From assembly GCA_031258755.1 (NCBI GenBank), contig JAIRMK010000130.1:1-14120 (forward strand): 14,120 nucleotides of DNA. Reading direction: 5' to 3'. The DNA is from Prevotellaceae bacterium. Lineage in GTDB: Bacteria > Bacteroidota > Bacteroidia > Bacteroidales > UBA932. Positions 1 to 8,900 of the stretch are shown here, piece by piece. Under the pieces are notes generated by a model. That model saw only the letters and a program-made list of their open reading frames with translations, did no database searches and was not told the DNA's origin. Both the position numbers and the translations under genes were made by a program. Position 1 is the stretch's first letter. Every line of letters begins with the position of its first letter.

Positions 1-2444
1 CAATTGTTTTGGTAGTTGGATGAGCGGTAGTGCACCTGTCCCGAGCGGTCGAATACGGTGAGGGTGTAAGTGTCGCGGTTATCGAGCGCGCACACGAAAT
101 AATCGTTGACGCCGTCGCCGTTGGGGCTGAAGCCCTGCGGGGCATGTTCCGCTTCGTACACCGTTACCCGGACTTCGGCGGTGTGGTTGCCGTCTTCCGT
201 GCGAACAGTCACGCTTGCCTCTCCGGGCGCCTTGGCCGTGAGCAAGTTGTCTTTAACAGTAACTGCTTTCGTGTTGCTACTGTTCCAAAATACGGTTTTA
301 TTATGGGCGTCAGCAGGGATGATTTCCGCGTGTAGTGTTGTAGCGTCGCCTTTCACCAGGCGAATAACGCCGGCAGGGAGAATATTCACCCCCTTTACCG
401 GTTGCACAACAACTGCCAAACAGCTGTCTTTAACTGTAGTGTTTTTTATCGTAGCTACGACGTAGGTGCTGTCTAATTTCATGCCGGTTATTTGTCCGTT
501 GTCGTCCACTAAAGCGATTGTTTCATCATTACTGCGCCATTCCAGTTCTTTGTGCGTAACGTCAAAGGGATAAAACACTATACCGACTCCGGTGGTAGCG
601 TCTTGGTTTACTATTAGTCGCTGTGGCGCGAGCCGGATGCTGTCGGCCAATACAGGCAGTACGTTGACGGTAGTTGTAGCCGCAAATCCGCCATCGCGGG
701 TAGTGGCTGTGATGGTAGCCGCCCCTTCGACGACGCCGGTTACGATACCTTTTGCTTCATTAATAGCGGCAATACCCGGGGAAGAAGACGTCCATTGTAT
801 GCGTTGGTTGGTGGCATCGGCCGGCAGTATCGTTGCATATATCGTATCCGTTCGTCCTACCTGTACGCTATGGTTGGCGGGCAGCGTAATGCCCGTTACC
901 GGCACAAACTCCGACACGGCTTTGAAAGCGTTAATCAGGCCGGAGCCCATTTGTCCGGATTGGTACTGCGGGTCGTCAAGTAATGGCATTGCTGTTACAA
1001 GCAGTTGGTCGCGCAACAAATCCGGCGTATAGGTTTCGCTGCCGAAGCATGACAGGACTAATGCCGCCACACCCGATACATGGGGGCACGCCATAGAGGT
1101 GCCTTGAAAGTAGTCATATCGATTACCGGGTAGAGTACTGTAGACGCCGCCTGCCGTTTTTTCCTGCACGTCGCCGCCCGGCGCGGAAATGTCCACCCAA
1201 TCGCCATAATTGGAATAGTAGGAACGCCGTCCATAATGATTGGTGGCGGCCACTGCCAGCACCTCCTCGTAAGACGCCGGATAACCTTTTAGGGATATGT
1301 TGTCATTGCCCGCTGCAAAAATAGCTATTCCGCCTTTCATCGGCGTGCCGGGCAACGCATTGCCACGGCCATCGGTTCCGGCAGCGGCTATAAAATATTG
1401 TATAGCCTTACGTATGGATGTGCTGGGCTCCCCTATGCTCCAACTGTTCTGTATAATCGCCGCGCCGTTATTGGCGGCATAGGCTATGGCAGCCGTGATG
1501 TGGCCCGACTTAACCTCATCGGTCATTGTCTGGCAAACCATGAGGCGCGCGCCCCGATTAACGCCGTCGCCGCCGGCAATGCCCGCCACGCCGGTAGCGT
1601 TATTGGTGGTAGCCGCAATGGTGCCCGCCACGTGTGAGCCGTGTTCCGAAGCCACAATAGGCGCCGGGCCATACGGCTGCTGATTGGGATTAAAACCGAA
1701 TCCCGAGGTAAAATTAAACCCATGGATATCGTCGATGTATCCATTGTTGTCGTCGTCCACGCCGGATGTTCCATCGCGTTCCGCTTCATTGACCCACAGG
1801 CTGCCTTTCAGGTCGTCATGCGTAACATCTACCCCACTGTCCACGATGCCTACAACCACCTGCGGATTGCCTTTTGTGATGTTCCAAGCTTGCGGCAGGC
1901 GGATATCCATGCCGGCCACGCCACCGGTCTGGCCGGTATTTTCGTAGTGCCATTGCTTGCCGTAATGCGGGTCGTTGGGGAAGGCGGCAGTTGGCGCCAC
2001 AGGGTTTGCGCCGTCAAAAGTAAGTTCATCATTTACGTTTCGTATTACGGGCATGGGTTCCGCCCATTCGATATCGTTGTCGGCGATATATTTTCCCGCC
2101 ACCTCGCGAGGGTCAAAGCTTTCGTCGAGGACAACGGCATACCAGAGGTGCAAGTCGAATTTCTGCTGCATGGCTTCATGTTTGCCGGCATACGGAAACA
2201 GGCGGTACATGGATACGGCCTTGTGCTGTTCATTCAGTTTGTCTATCCCGGCGAGGCCTATCGTCAAGGTTTTGGCGGCCGTAACCCCTTGCGTGCGCAT
2301 GGCCGGCCGGGTCTGCACGGCCTGTTCGTAAGCTGCCGGTTTGAATTTCACAATGAGGCGCCCCGACACCACGCCGGCTTTCGGCTGTGCCAGACACACG
2401 GTGGCATGCAGAGCTACAAGGAAGAAGAACAATAGTGTTTTCAT
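1..2444 (-). CDS. Secreted subtilisin-like (S8) serine protease with BIG2 repeats and type-B T9SS sorting domain, 3' end off window
   Basis: One uninterrupted minus-strand frame runs from ATG at 2442-2444 to the left edge with no stop (814 codons visible). Residues 1-19 form a signal peptide (MKTLLFFFLVALHATVCLA). A propeptide-like stretch follows (SGRLIVKFKP). The S8 catalytic domain spans roughly 155-510, with the triad visible as Asp202 (GIVDSGVD), His268 (EHGSHVAGT) and Ser450 (GTSMACPHVSG), plus oxyanion Asn380 (AAGNDN). Three Ig-like BIG2-type repeats follow at about 514-598, 599-680 and 681-765, with motifs such as ILPADATNQRIQW. From about 771 the sequence GFSPNGDGVNDYF opens a CHU_C gliding-motility/type-B T9SS C-terminal domain. 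The expected role is an exported protease that is secreted or anchored at the cell surface. All catalytic residues are present, so it is probably active. The natural substrate is unknown. It has its own promoter upstream, so it need not be co-transcribed with the toxin-antitoxin pair. Confidence 0.93.
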   Translation of the reverse strand, partial: MKTLLFFFLVALHATVCLAQPKAGVVSGRLIVKFKPAAYEQAVQTRPAMRTQGVTAAKTLTIGLAGIDKLNEQHKAVSMYRLFPYAGKHEAMQQKFDLHLWYAVVLDESFDPREVAGKYIADNDIEWAEPMPVIRNVNDELTFDGANPVAPTAAFPNDPHYGKQWHYENTGQTGGVAGMDIRLPQAWNITKGNPQVVVGIVDSGVDVTHDDLKGSLWVNEAERDGTSGVDDDNNGYIDDIHGFNFTSGFGFNPNQQPYGPAPIVASEHGSHVAGTIAATTNNATGVAGIAGGDGVNRGARLMVCQTMTDEVKSGHITAAIAYAANNGAAIIQNSWSIGEPSTSIRKAIQYFIAAAGTDGRGNALPGTPMKGGIAIFAAGNDNISLKGYPASYEEVLAVAATNHYGRRSYYSNYGDWVDISAPGGDVQEKTAGGVYSTLPGNRYDYFQGTSMACPHVSGVAALVLSCFGSETYTPDLLRDQLLVTAMPLLDDPQYQSGQMGSGLINAFKAVSEFVPVTGITLPANHSVQVGRTDTIYATILPADATNQRIQWTSSSPGIAAINEAKGIVTGVVEGAATITATTRDGGFAATTTVNVLPVLADSIRLAPQRLIVNQDATTGVGIVFYPFDVTHKELEWRSNDETIALVDDNGQITGMKLDSTYVVATIKNTTVKDSCLAVVVQPVKGVNILPAGVIRLVKGDATTLHAEIIPADAHNKTVFWNSSNTKAVTVKDNLLTAKAPGEASVTVRTEDGNHTAEVRVTVYEAEHAPQGFSPNGDGVNDYFVCALDNRDTYTLTVFDRSGQVHYRSSNYQNN

Positions 2445-2491
2445 GTCGGGAGTCGTTTTTAGTCGTAAATCCCTGTGCAGGAATATCAATA

Positions 2492-2523
2492 GAAATATAT
2501 GTAGGTTAATTTCATAATTCAAA
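2492..2523 (-). promoter_or_regulatory. Candidate promoter of the S8 protease gene
   Basis: On the minus strand, a -33 element TTTG (2520-2523) is followed after 20 bases by TATATTTC (2492-2499), which matches seven of the eight positions of the Bacteroides -7 consensus TAnnTTTG. Transcription would start near 2485, giving a leader of about 40 bases before the ATG at 2444. It lies in the 98-bp gap between the toxin stop and the protease start. Confidence 0.5.
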
Positions 2524-2542
2524 ATAGCAACATGCTTAACGG

Positions 2543-2926
2543 TCACCAGATACAGTTGACAGGATAGGACTTAAAAATACTATCCGAGCTGATTATGCTT
2601 ATGTGTTCGGCTATTGCTTGCGCAATAATCATCCGGTCGAAAGGGTCTCTATGGTAGAAATCCAACGCAGATAAAGTAATTAAATGGATCGGCTCAATAG
2701 AGATCGTCTCAAACCCATATTTCATGGATTTGTTAATCAATGTTTCAATATCGGTTGACAAGTTAAGTTTTTGCAAACTCATTTTAACGGTAATTTCCCA
2801 AAAGCTCACTATACTAACAGCAAGTTCATTTTTAGCATCTTCCATCATAGCCCGGATAGAAAGGGGCAATTTTTTGTCGGCTTCAAAAAACCAAATAAAT
2901 GACTGTGTGTCTATAAGTAATCTCAT
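2543..2926 (-). CDS. PIN-domain toxin, VapC-like (type II toxin-antitoxin)
   Basis: A 127-residue protein with a complete PIN-domain pattern: Asp6 in LLIDTQSFIW, Glu44 in SFWEITVK, Asp94 and Asp97 in HRDPFDRMIIAQA, and Asp115 in SSDSIF. These acidic residues are those expected to bind the metal ion in PIN endoribonucleases, and the length is normal for the family. VapC-type toxins cleave RNA, often tRNA, and are neutralised by a protein encoded just upstream. Here the upstream gene overlaps by four bases (ATGA, 2923-2926), which suggests translational coupling. The HxDPFDRM subtype is common in Bacteroidota, paired with DUF2281-type antitoxins. The actual RNA target cannot be read from sequence. 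Confidence 0.88.
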   Translation of the reverse strand: MRLLIDTQSFIWFFEADKKLPLSIRAMMEDAKNELAVSIVSFWEITVKMSLQKLNLSTDIETLINKSMKYGFETISIEPIHLITLSALDFYHRDPFDRMIIAQAIAEHISIISSDSIFKSYPVNCIW

Positions 2927-3153
2927 TGCATGTATTCCTTGAAATCCTCCAGCGGGGCGTTGAAATCATCGCTCATCCATGTCACCGTACCTTTCATGCA
3001 ACCGAAAAAAGGCTTTTCCGGTTTATCCACTTGATATTTCCGAAGCAAAGACTCCACATAATTCGATAACTCAAACTGCACTTTCGACGGAAGCCGGTGT
3101 ATTTTGTTATACAGCATCCTTGTTGTCCGGTCGTCAGACAATAACGTATTCAT
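2923..3153 (-). CDS. DUF2281-like antitoxin, VapB-like
   Basis: A 76-residue protein whose C-terminal half (FGCMKGTVTWMSDDFNAPL, then EDFKEYM) matches the typical DUF2281 antitoxin ending, and whose N-terminal half (LYNKIHRLPSKVQFELSNYV) is helical and amphipathic. It overlaps the PIN toxin by four bases, the usual antitoxin-first order. It should bind and inhibit the toxin and may repress the shared promoter. A start three codons upstream is possible but would use TTG (3160-3162). I chose the ATG at 3151-3153 because it is the stronger codon and places the gene about 25 bases from the expected transcription start. No unusual codon use is evident. Confidence 0.82.
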   Translation of the reverse strand: MNTLLSDDRTTRMLYNKIHRLPSKVQFELSNYVESLLRKYQVDKPEKPFFGCMKGTVTWMSDDFNAPLEDFKEYMQ

Positions 3154-3181
3154 ATTTCGCAATTATTATAATATTCCGACG

Positions 3182-3189
3182 CAAATATA
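3182..3189 (-). promoter_or_regulatory. Candidate -7 promoter element of the toxin-antitoxin operon
   Basis: The minus strand reads TATATTTG here, a perfect match to the Bacteroides -7 consensus TAnnTTTG. The -33 position 19 bases upstream reads TGTG (3209-3212), three of four bases of TTTG. Transcription would start about 23 bases before the ATG at 3153. The element lies between the upstream operon's terminator hairpin and the antitoxin, which fits an independent promoter. Confidence 0.5.
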
Positions 3190-3223
3190 CATGAAAATTT
3201 TGAATTTACACACAGACGGATTT

Positions 3224-3262
3224 GAATAACCCCCAATGAAACGAAGCGATTGGGGGTTATTC
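3224..3262 (-). terminator. Hairpin terminator of the susCD-A operon
   Basis: Perfect 14-bp inverted arms (GAATAACCCCCAAT at 3224-3237, complement at 3249-3262) enclose an 11-base loop. It sits 123 bases past the lipoprotein stop and just before the toxin-antitoxin promoter, where a terminator is expected. The T-run after the stem is short and weak on both strands, so this is a strong hairpin rather than a textbook intrinsic terminator. The 123 bases between it and the lipoprotein gene show nothing else recognisable. Confidence 0.65.
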
Positions 3263-3385
3263 GACGGAATGGAATTACAATCTGACGGACTCAAACCTTT
3301 CTTTCTGCCTAAAAACAACTTTGAGCTATAGCCCAGGAAATTTGAACTGTGGCTCGAAATGTTTTTTGAAAGCACGGAGGTCATG

Positions 3386-4276
3386 TTAATACTGCTGGGT
3401 GATTTCGTAATAATCGTTTTTCCAGCCCCAGCCTGCGACACTGCCGTCGATTACCATTCCGGCATAGTAGTTAATACAGAAATAGCTGTCGGTTGCATCG
3501 TAAAAAGTATAGTCCGGGTCGGGGTCAACGAATAGAAACACATCCCTGTCGGCACCACTATAATTATAAGTACCGCCCGTACGTACTGCGAGGGTTGGGG
3601 CGCCACCCAACGTTACTGTTCCTATGTAATTGTAGGGCGTAATGGATTGACCGCCGTCCCAGGAAAACTCAAAGTGCGCCCCTTTGGTATAAAAATCTTC
3701 CAGCCGGTAGATGGTTGAGGCTTGCGCCTTATACATGGTTACCGTCCATGTGCTCGCCGGCAAGTTGAGCACACTTGGAGCCGACAAAGCGCCAGAATAA
3801 ACCCCTTCGGCAAATTTTTCCCAGATTAGTTTTCGGCTTGCAGTAATGTCTGTTTTTTTAATTCCCCCGGCCGAAACATTTTCCTCAGCATTGGCAAATT
3901 CTATGCTGAATTTGTATTGTTCGCCAAATTCGAGGTCGTCGAGCGTAAATTGCACATCCACTTTTGTTTCAAATTCGCCTTCGGCAAAGGTAGCCTGACC
4001 GGCAACCGAGAAAAGTGCATTGATAACGGCCGTGGCGGTGGAAGCCGTCAGTTTCACGCCTACCGATGCCGCTTCTGTAGCTTGGGTGCGGGCTATGGTT
4101 ACCTGTAGCTTGCCGTTGTAATCGGCCGTAATTTCAGAGATGAGCACTGGCTGTAGAAAACTGTAGGCTACGGGAGCCGATTCATCATAGAATGCCCTTT
4201 CATTATCCTGGTTGCAGGCGTTCAGCCCCAACAGAGTGACTGCCGCCAAAATCAATAGTTTTATTATTTTATTCAT
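3386..4276 (-). CDS. Surface lipoprotein, Calx-beta-like, third gene of the susCD-A operon
   Basis: A 296-residue protein with a lipoprotein signal ending LLGLNAC (lipid-attached Cys21). The next residues, NQDNER, are polar and acidic, resembling the surface-export signal of Bacteroidota lipoproteins. Residues about 30-140 look like a beta-sandwich of the Calx-beta type (ATFAEGEFETKVDVQFTLDD). The C-terminal half is rich in aromatic residues and glycine (YFCINYYAGMVIDGSVAGWG), as in ligand-binding lipoproteins encoded after SusC/SusD. It starts 40 bases after the susD-like gene on the same strand, so it is very likely co-transcribed and acts with that transporter at the cell surface, perhaps in substrate capture as SusE-type proteins do. 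I do not recognise a named family with certainty, and the ligand is unknown. Confidence 0.8.
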   Translation of the reverse strand: MNKIIKLLILAAVTLLGLNACNQDNERAFYDESAPVAYSFLQPVLISEITADYNGKLQVTIARTQATEAASVGVKLTASTATAVINALFSVAGQATFAEGEFETKVDVQFTLDDLEFGEQYKFSIEFANAEENVSAGGIKKTDITASRKLIWEKFAEGVYSGALSAPSVLNLPASTWTVTMYKAQASTIYRLEDFYTKGAHFEFSWDGGQSITPYNYIGTVTLGGAPTLAVRTGGTYNYSGADRDVFLFVDPDPDYTFYDATDSYFCINYYAGMVIDGSVAGWGWKNDYYEITQQY

Positions 4277-4316
4277 AATTACTGTGTTTTTAAGTTATTA
4301 CTTTATGAATGATTTC

Positions 4317-5900
4317 CTAATTCACCGGGTTTTGCTCCGACGAAAGGATATTTTTATTGCCGTCAAATTCCGCCTGCGGAATCTTGCACAGGAATGCCCC
4401 ACTTTCGGCTCCGGTATTATAGCTTAATAATTTATCCGTATGGTTGCTTCCCGGATAGTCGCGTGTATAGCCCTGTTTCAGGCGCAGAATGTCCTTTATA
4501 CGACCAATTTCGCCCCAGAGTTCGATGCGGCGTTGCAGCAACACTTCTTCCAGTACGGTTGCTGGGTCGGTAGTCGTAAGAGCAGGCAGCGTGTTTACCG
4601 CTGTGCTTAAAGTATTCAGGTAAGTGGTATAGGTGGTGAGCGCCGGTACCGGCAGGCGGTTTTGCGCCAGCTCCAGCAACAGGTTTTTGGCATCGGCGGC
4701 TTGTTGCGGCATACGGGCTTTTGCTTCGGCTTCAATAAGCAGCAGTTCTTCGGCACGCATAAAAATGTGATCGCCGGCGTATGGAGCGGCAGCTATATCT
4801 TTAATACGGAGTTTCATTTGCCCATAGTTTACAAATTCGCCGGAGGTGGCGTATCCCTGATTACCGTTCTTAAACCAGGCAAGGCGGGCGTCGGTGGGAT
4901 ACCGGTTTAATTGATCATATAACCATTTGCTGATGCACTTCCGCTGCTGTGTTCCGCCGTTTGTTCCCCTGTGATCCAAATAGTAAAAGTAAATAGTGGA
5001 CTGTTCGGGAAGCACTTCCATTGCCCATAAATTAGAGGGCAATTGATAGTTCGACATTCCGGTTGTTATCTCAGTGGCGGCAAGCAACCGGAGGCTCGGG
5101 CGCGTGCGGGCTTCTGCGGCAGCGTTGGCAGCATCCGCCCAGCGTCCCTGCACTAATGCAATGCGAGCTTCAAAGCCTTTGGTCACGTAATAATCCACAT
5201 GCGAACTGTGCGTTTGCTTTGTTTTACCGGTTTCGGTAAATAGCTCCAAAGCCCTTGCTATGTCGCTGTTGATTTGTGCATAAACTTCTTCCACCGTTCC
5301 GCGCGACTTGCCTTCGTCGCCCGAGCGGGTGGGTTCGGTGTAAACCGGTACGCCCGGATCGTTTTCGTGCCCGAGGTAGGTTTTCTGGAAGGCCTGTATC
5401 AGTTCAAAATAAGCAAAGGCGCGGAGAGCATAAGCCTGCGCAACAATGTCTTTAGCCGCATTTCCGTTCGAGCCGATGTTTCCATCTTCGGCAATAATGT
5501 AATTCACATTGCTGATGAGGGTATAGTACATGTTCCAGATGTTATGGCTGCGAGACCAGTCGTCAATCTGAATTTGTCTTGTATAAAGCAGCGAATAATC
5601 AAATCCATACCAGTTAGTCGTTACGGTAGTGACGATATCATCACCCATCAGTTCCTGTGCAAAGATAGTGCTTTGATGTCCCTCTGCTTGATTTAAGTTG
5701 CCGGTCACATAAACACCTTGATAAAGCAGGGTGTAGCAACCTTCTATAGCTGTTTGGGCGGCGATTTCGTCGGCAAAAATAGTAGAACCCGACACGCGGT
5801 CGGTGGGGTTGGTTTCAAGGTCTTCGCTGCAAGCCACTGGCAGGAGTCCTGCTGCAAGCAGTAAGACAAAACTTAACAAGTATTTGATATTTGTTTTCAT
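4317..5900 (-). CDS. SusD/RagB-like substrate-binding outer-membrane lipoprotein (set A)
   Basis: A 527-residue protein of normal SusD length. The lipoprotein signal ends LPVAC (Cys24), followed by SEDLE, which resembles a surface-export signal. The N-terminal region has the usual SusD pattern (TDRVSGSTIFADEIAAQTAI), and the helical repeat core shows AYALRAFAYFELIQAF and GVPVYTEPT, then RGTVEEVYAQINSDIARALE. The C-terminal part contains LLIEAEAKARM and RRIELWGEIGRIKDILRLK, both typical. SusD proteins form a hinged lid on SusC barrels and capture the ligand. It follows susC-A by 18 bases. The substrate class (glycan or peptide) cannot be told; no glycoside hydrolase lies nearby, and a protease lies downstream beyond a toxin-antitoxin unit. 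Confidence 0.95.
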   Translation of the reverse strand: MKTNIKYLLSFVLLLAAGLLPVACSEDLETNPTDRVSGSTIFADEIAAQTAIEGCYTLLYQGVYVTGNLNQAEGHQSTIFAQELMGDDIVTTVTTNWYGFDYSLLYTRQIQIDDWSRSHNIWNMYYTLISNVNYIIAEDGNIGSNGNAAKDIVAQAYALRAFAYFELIQAFQKTYLGHENDPGVPVYTEPTRSGDEGKSRGTVEEVYAQINSDIARALELFTETGKTKQTHSSHVDYYVTKGFEARIALVQGRWADAANAAAEARTRPSLRLLAATEITTGMSNYQLPSNLWAMEVLPEQSTIYFYYLDHRGTNGGTQQRKCISKWLYDQLNRYPTDARLAWFKNGNQGYATSGEFVNYGQMKLRIKDIAAAPYAGDHIFMRAEELLLIEAEAKARMPQQAADAKNLLLELAQNRLPVPALTTYTTYLNTLSTAVNTLPALTTTDPATVLEEVLLQRRIELWGEIGRIKDILRLKQGYTRDYPGSNHTDKLLSYNTGAESGAFLCKIPQAEFDGNKNILSSEQNPVN

Positions 5901-5918
5901 CTTTTTAATTTTAAATAA

Positions 5919-8900
5919 TTAGAAATTTACATTAACGCCTAAAGAGAGCGTACGCACAGGCGTATAATTATAGGAAAGGCTCCCTGTTAAAGACGACACC
6001 GGGTCGAAGCCGTCCAGCGCGCAGAAAGTAAACACATTATCGGCAGTTACATATAGCCTCAGGCTACCAAGACCTATCTTGTCCGTCCATTTTTTCGGCA
6101 GGGTATAGCCCAGCGTAATGTTGCGGATAGCAAAATAGGAAGCGTCCAGCAGGTAGCTGTCGGTAGGCAGGTAATCGCTGCCGTATTGCAGGCGGGGAAT
6201 ATCGGTAATATCGCCGGGTTTTTGCCAGGCGCGTTTGGCATTATTATGTAAATTGATACCCTGGCGGAGCGGGTCCATAAATCCGTTGTACATTGCGTCG
6301 CTTGCAACGCCGCCAATGCTATAGACGGTGAGGAACGAGAAATCAATATTCTTCAGGATGGTAAATTCGGAACCGATGGAACCGAAAAAGTCCGGCAATT
6401 TACTGCCTGCCGGTTTGCGGGAGGAAGTCGCCTTTGAAACATCCGAAGAAATATAGGCTTCGCTTGCCTGTTCGTCAGTAATCGGATCCTTGTCATCCCA
6501 TACATAATACAATTGTTCGCCGGTGGCCGGGTCAACGCCGGCACTGAGCGGCAGATAGTACGAATAAAGCGGTTCTCCCACTTTGTATATTATGCCGCCG
6601 TCAATTATCGGGCGATCCGTCGCCAGTTTTGTGATGCGGTTGGTAAGACTGGTACCAATAATGTTTAATGTCCAATCGAAATTATCGGACTTAACGACAT
6701 CAATGCCTAATGAAAACTCAATGCCTCTGTTATACATCGACCCGATATTATCGCTGTAGGAGTCAAAACCTAACGACAACGCCATCGGCACATCTAATAA
6801 CATGTCTTCGCTGACGCGGTGGAAAAATTCCGCCGTCAGGCTAATCCTGTCAAACAGGCGCGTTTCAATCCCTACGTTAAAATTGCTGTTTTTTTCCCAT
6901 TGCAGTTCGCGGCTTTCCAGTGAAGTAACAACAGAACCATTGGCGTTTGCATTAGAATAGCTAAGGCTATAAAATGATTGCCATGCGTAAAAGACATCAT
7001 ATCCAAGTGCGTTCAGCAGGGCGTCATTTCCCTGTACGCCATAGCTGGCGCGCAGGCTTAAATTGTCCAGCCAGTCAATGCCGCTCATAAAGTCTTCTTC
7101 GCTGATACGCCAGTTGGTGCCTACCGACCAAAATTGTCCCCACCGATAGTCCGTATGGAACCGTGACGAACCATCAGTACGGAAACTGGCTTCAAAATTA
7201 TATTTATCAGCGTAGCTGTATTTCAGGCGCGATAAATACGATTCTATCGTGTAATTGTTTTCCGCCGAACTCATGTCGTCTAAAATAGCGCCCGGATTCA
7301 GTTCATAGATGCCCGGAAACGGGAATTTTGTTTTGGCAGCTGTCAGGGAATTGGATTTATAGGCGTAATACTCGTGTCCGGCAATAAAATCAATGTTGTG
7401 TTTGTCGAAAGAGCGTTTATAGCCCAATATTTCACTAAAGGTAAAACTCAGGATGCGTGGCGCGCTCTTTGAAAGCGACCCGCCCGAAGTTATACCGCTG
7501 CCCCAACGCTGGTCGGTATAAGTTGTTGTCCGTGCATTGTAGGCGGTTGCATTCACGTCAACTTTAAAGTTCAGCCCCCGGATAAAGCCGTACCGATCGT
7601 CGTCCAGTGCAATTTCCGAGAAAGTGCGGACGGTAAGGTTGTCGAAATTAGAATAAAGTTTATCGTCGAACAGTTGCCCTACGCTGTTGTAGTTCGGTGT
7701 ACCGCCGCTGGAACGGTTGGGTCCCACATCGTACACCGGTTTACCGGTATCGTCATATACCGTATTGCCGTTAGCATCAACCTCAAATACGGGATAGATA
7801 GGCGCCATTTGTTGGGCGGCATACCACACATTGGTCACATTGGCATCTCCCTCTGCCGACCGGTTGTTTGTTTTGTTAAAGGATACACTGGCGTTGGCTC
7901 CGAGTTTCAGCCACGGCTTTACTTGTGAGTCCACATTGAGGCGACCGGAAAGACGTTCAAAGGAAGTAGTATGAATAAGTCCTTCTTCGTTCAAATAGCC
8001 GAAAGAAAAATAGTACTTTGTTTCTTTGTTCCCGCCCGACACATTGAGCTGGTATTCCTGCCGCAACGGATTATCGACGGAAGCCTCATCCAGCCAGTCC
8101 TGGTGGTAACGCAACTGGGCGTTCGGATTCACTTTGCCTGTAACCGGGTCAATCAATTGCGAAATGGGCATATTGTAAGGATTGTATTGCTCATTTACGC
8201 CAAACAATCTTGTCGGACCGGATAACATGTTTTGAATAGCCACATTTCCGGCTAAATCGGGCGTTACGCCACTGTCAAAAATAGCCTGATTCTTATAGAT
8301 AATAAAGTTGGTTTCAATCCAGTCTTTTTCATCCATCAAATCGTAGCGGGGAATAGCGCGTGAAGCCAAACCCCACGAGGCTTTGAGATTTACTTTAAGA
8401 TTACCTTCCGTTCCTCTTTTGGTAGTAACCAGCACTACGCCGTTTGCTCCCCGCGCACCGTAAAGCGCGCCTGCCGAAGCATCCTTTAAGATAGTGATAG
8501 ACTCAATATCATCGGGACTAATGGCCGAGATAGAGCCGTCGTAGGGCGCGCCGTCCACTACATAGAGCGGGGCATTAGAAGAGTTGATCGAGCCGAACCC
8601 CCGGACTCTAATCGAAGAACTCGAACCCGGCTGGCCGGAACCGGAAGTTGTTTGGACACCGGCAACCGTGCCTTCCAAGGCTTTGGTTACATTGGACACC
8701 GTGCGTTTGGCAAGCTGTTTGGACGATACGACGCCGGCAGAACCCACAAAGGATTCTTTCTTGGCTGTACCATAAGCTACCACAATTACATCTTCCAGCC
8801 GCTGAATTTCTGCCGCCAGCGCCACGTTAATCACCGTGCGGCCGCCCACGGCCTCTTCCTGCGTCTTCATCCCGATAAAGGAGAACACGAGGGTCGCATC

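Noticed and set aside
30..1683. Several plus-strand open frames of 60-146 codons
   Set aside because: All are antisense to the BIG2 and catalytic regions of the protease; low-complexity composition and mutual overlap mark them as shadows.
1641..2435. 264-codon open frame on the plus strand
   Set aside because: It lies antisense to the S8 protease, whose minus frame has a signal peptide, the catalytic triad and domain motifs. The plus frame has no recognisable motif.
3263..3385. Gene remnant or small RNA after the lipoprotein gene
   Set aside because: No coding motif, promoter or structured element beyond the hairpin at 3224-3262 could be supported.
3166..3441. 91-codon minus-strand open frame between the lipoprotein and the toxin-antitoxin pair
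   Set aside because: It overlaps the lipoprotein 3' end in another frame, runs through the terminator hairpin and the promoter element, and has no family resemblance.
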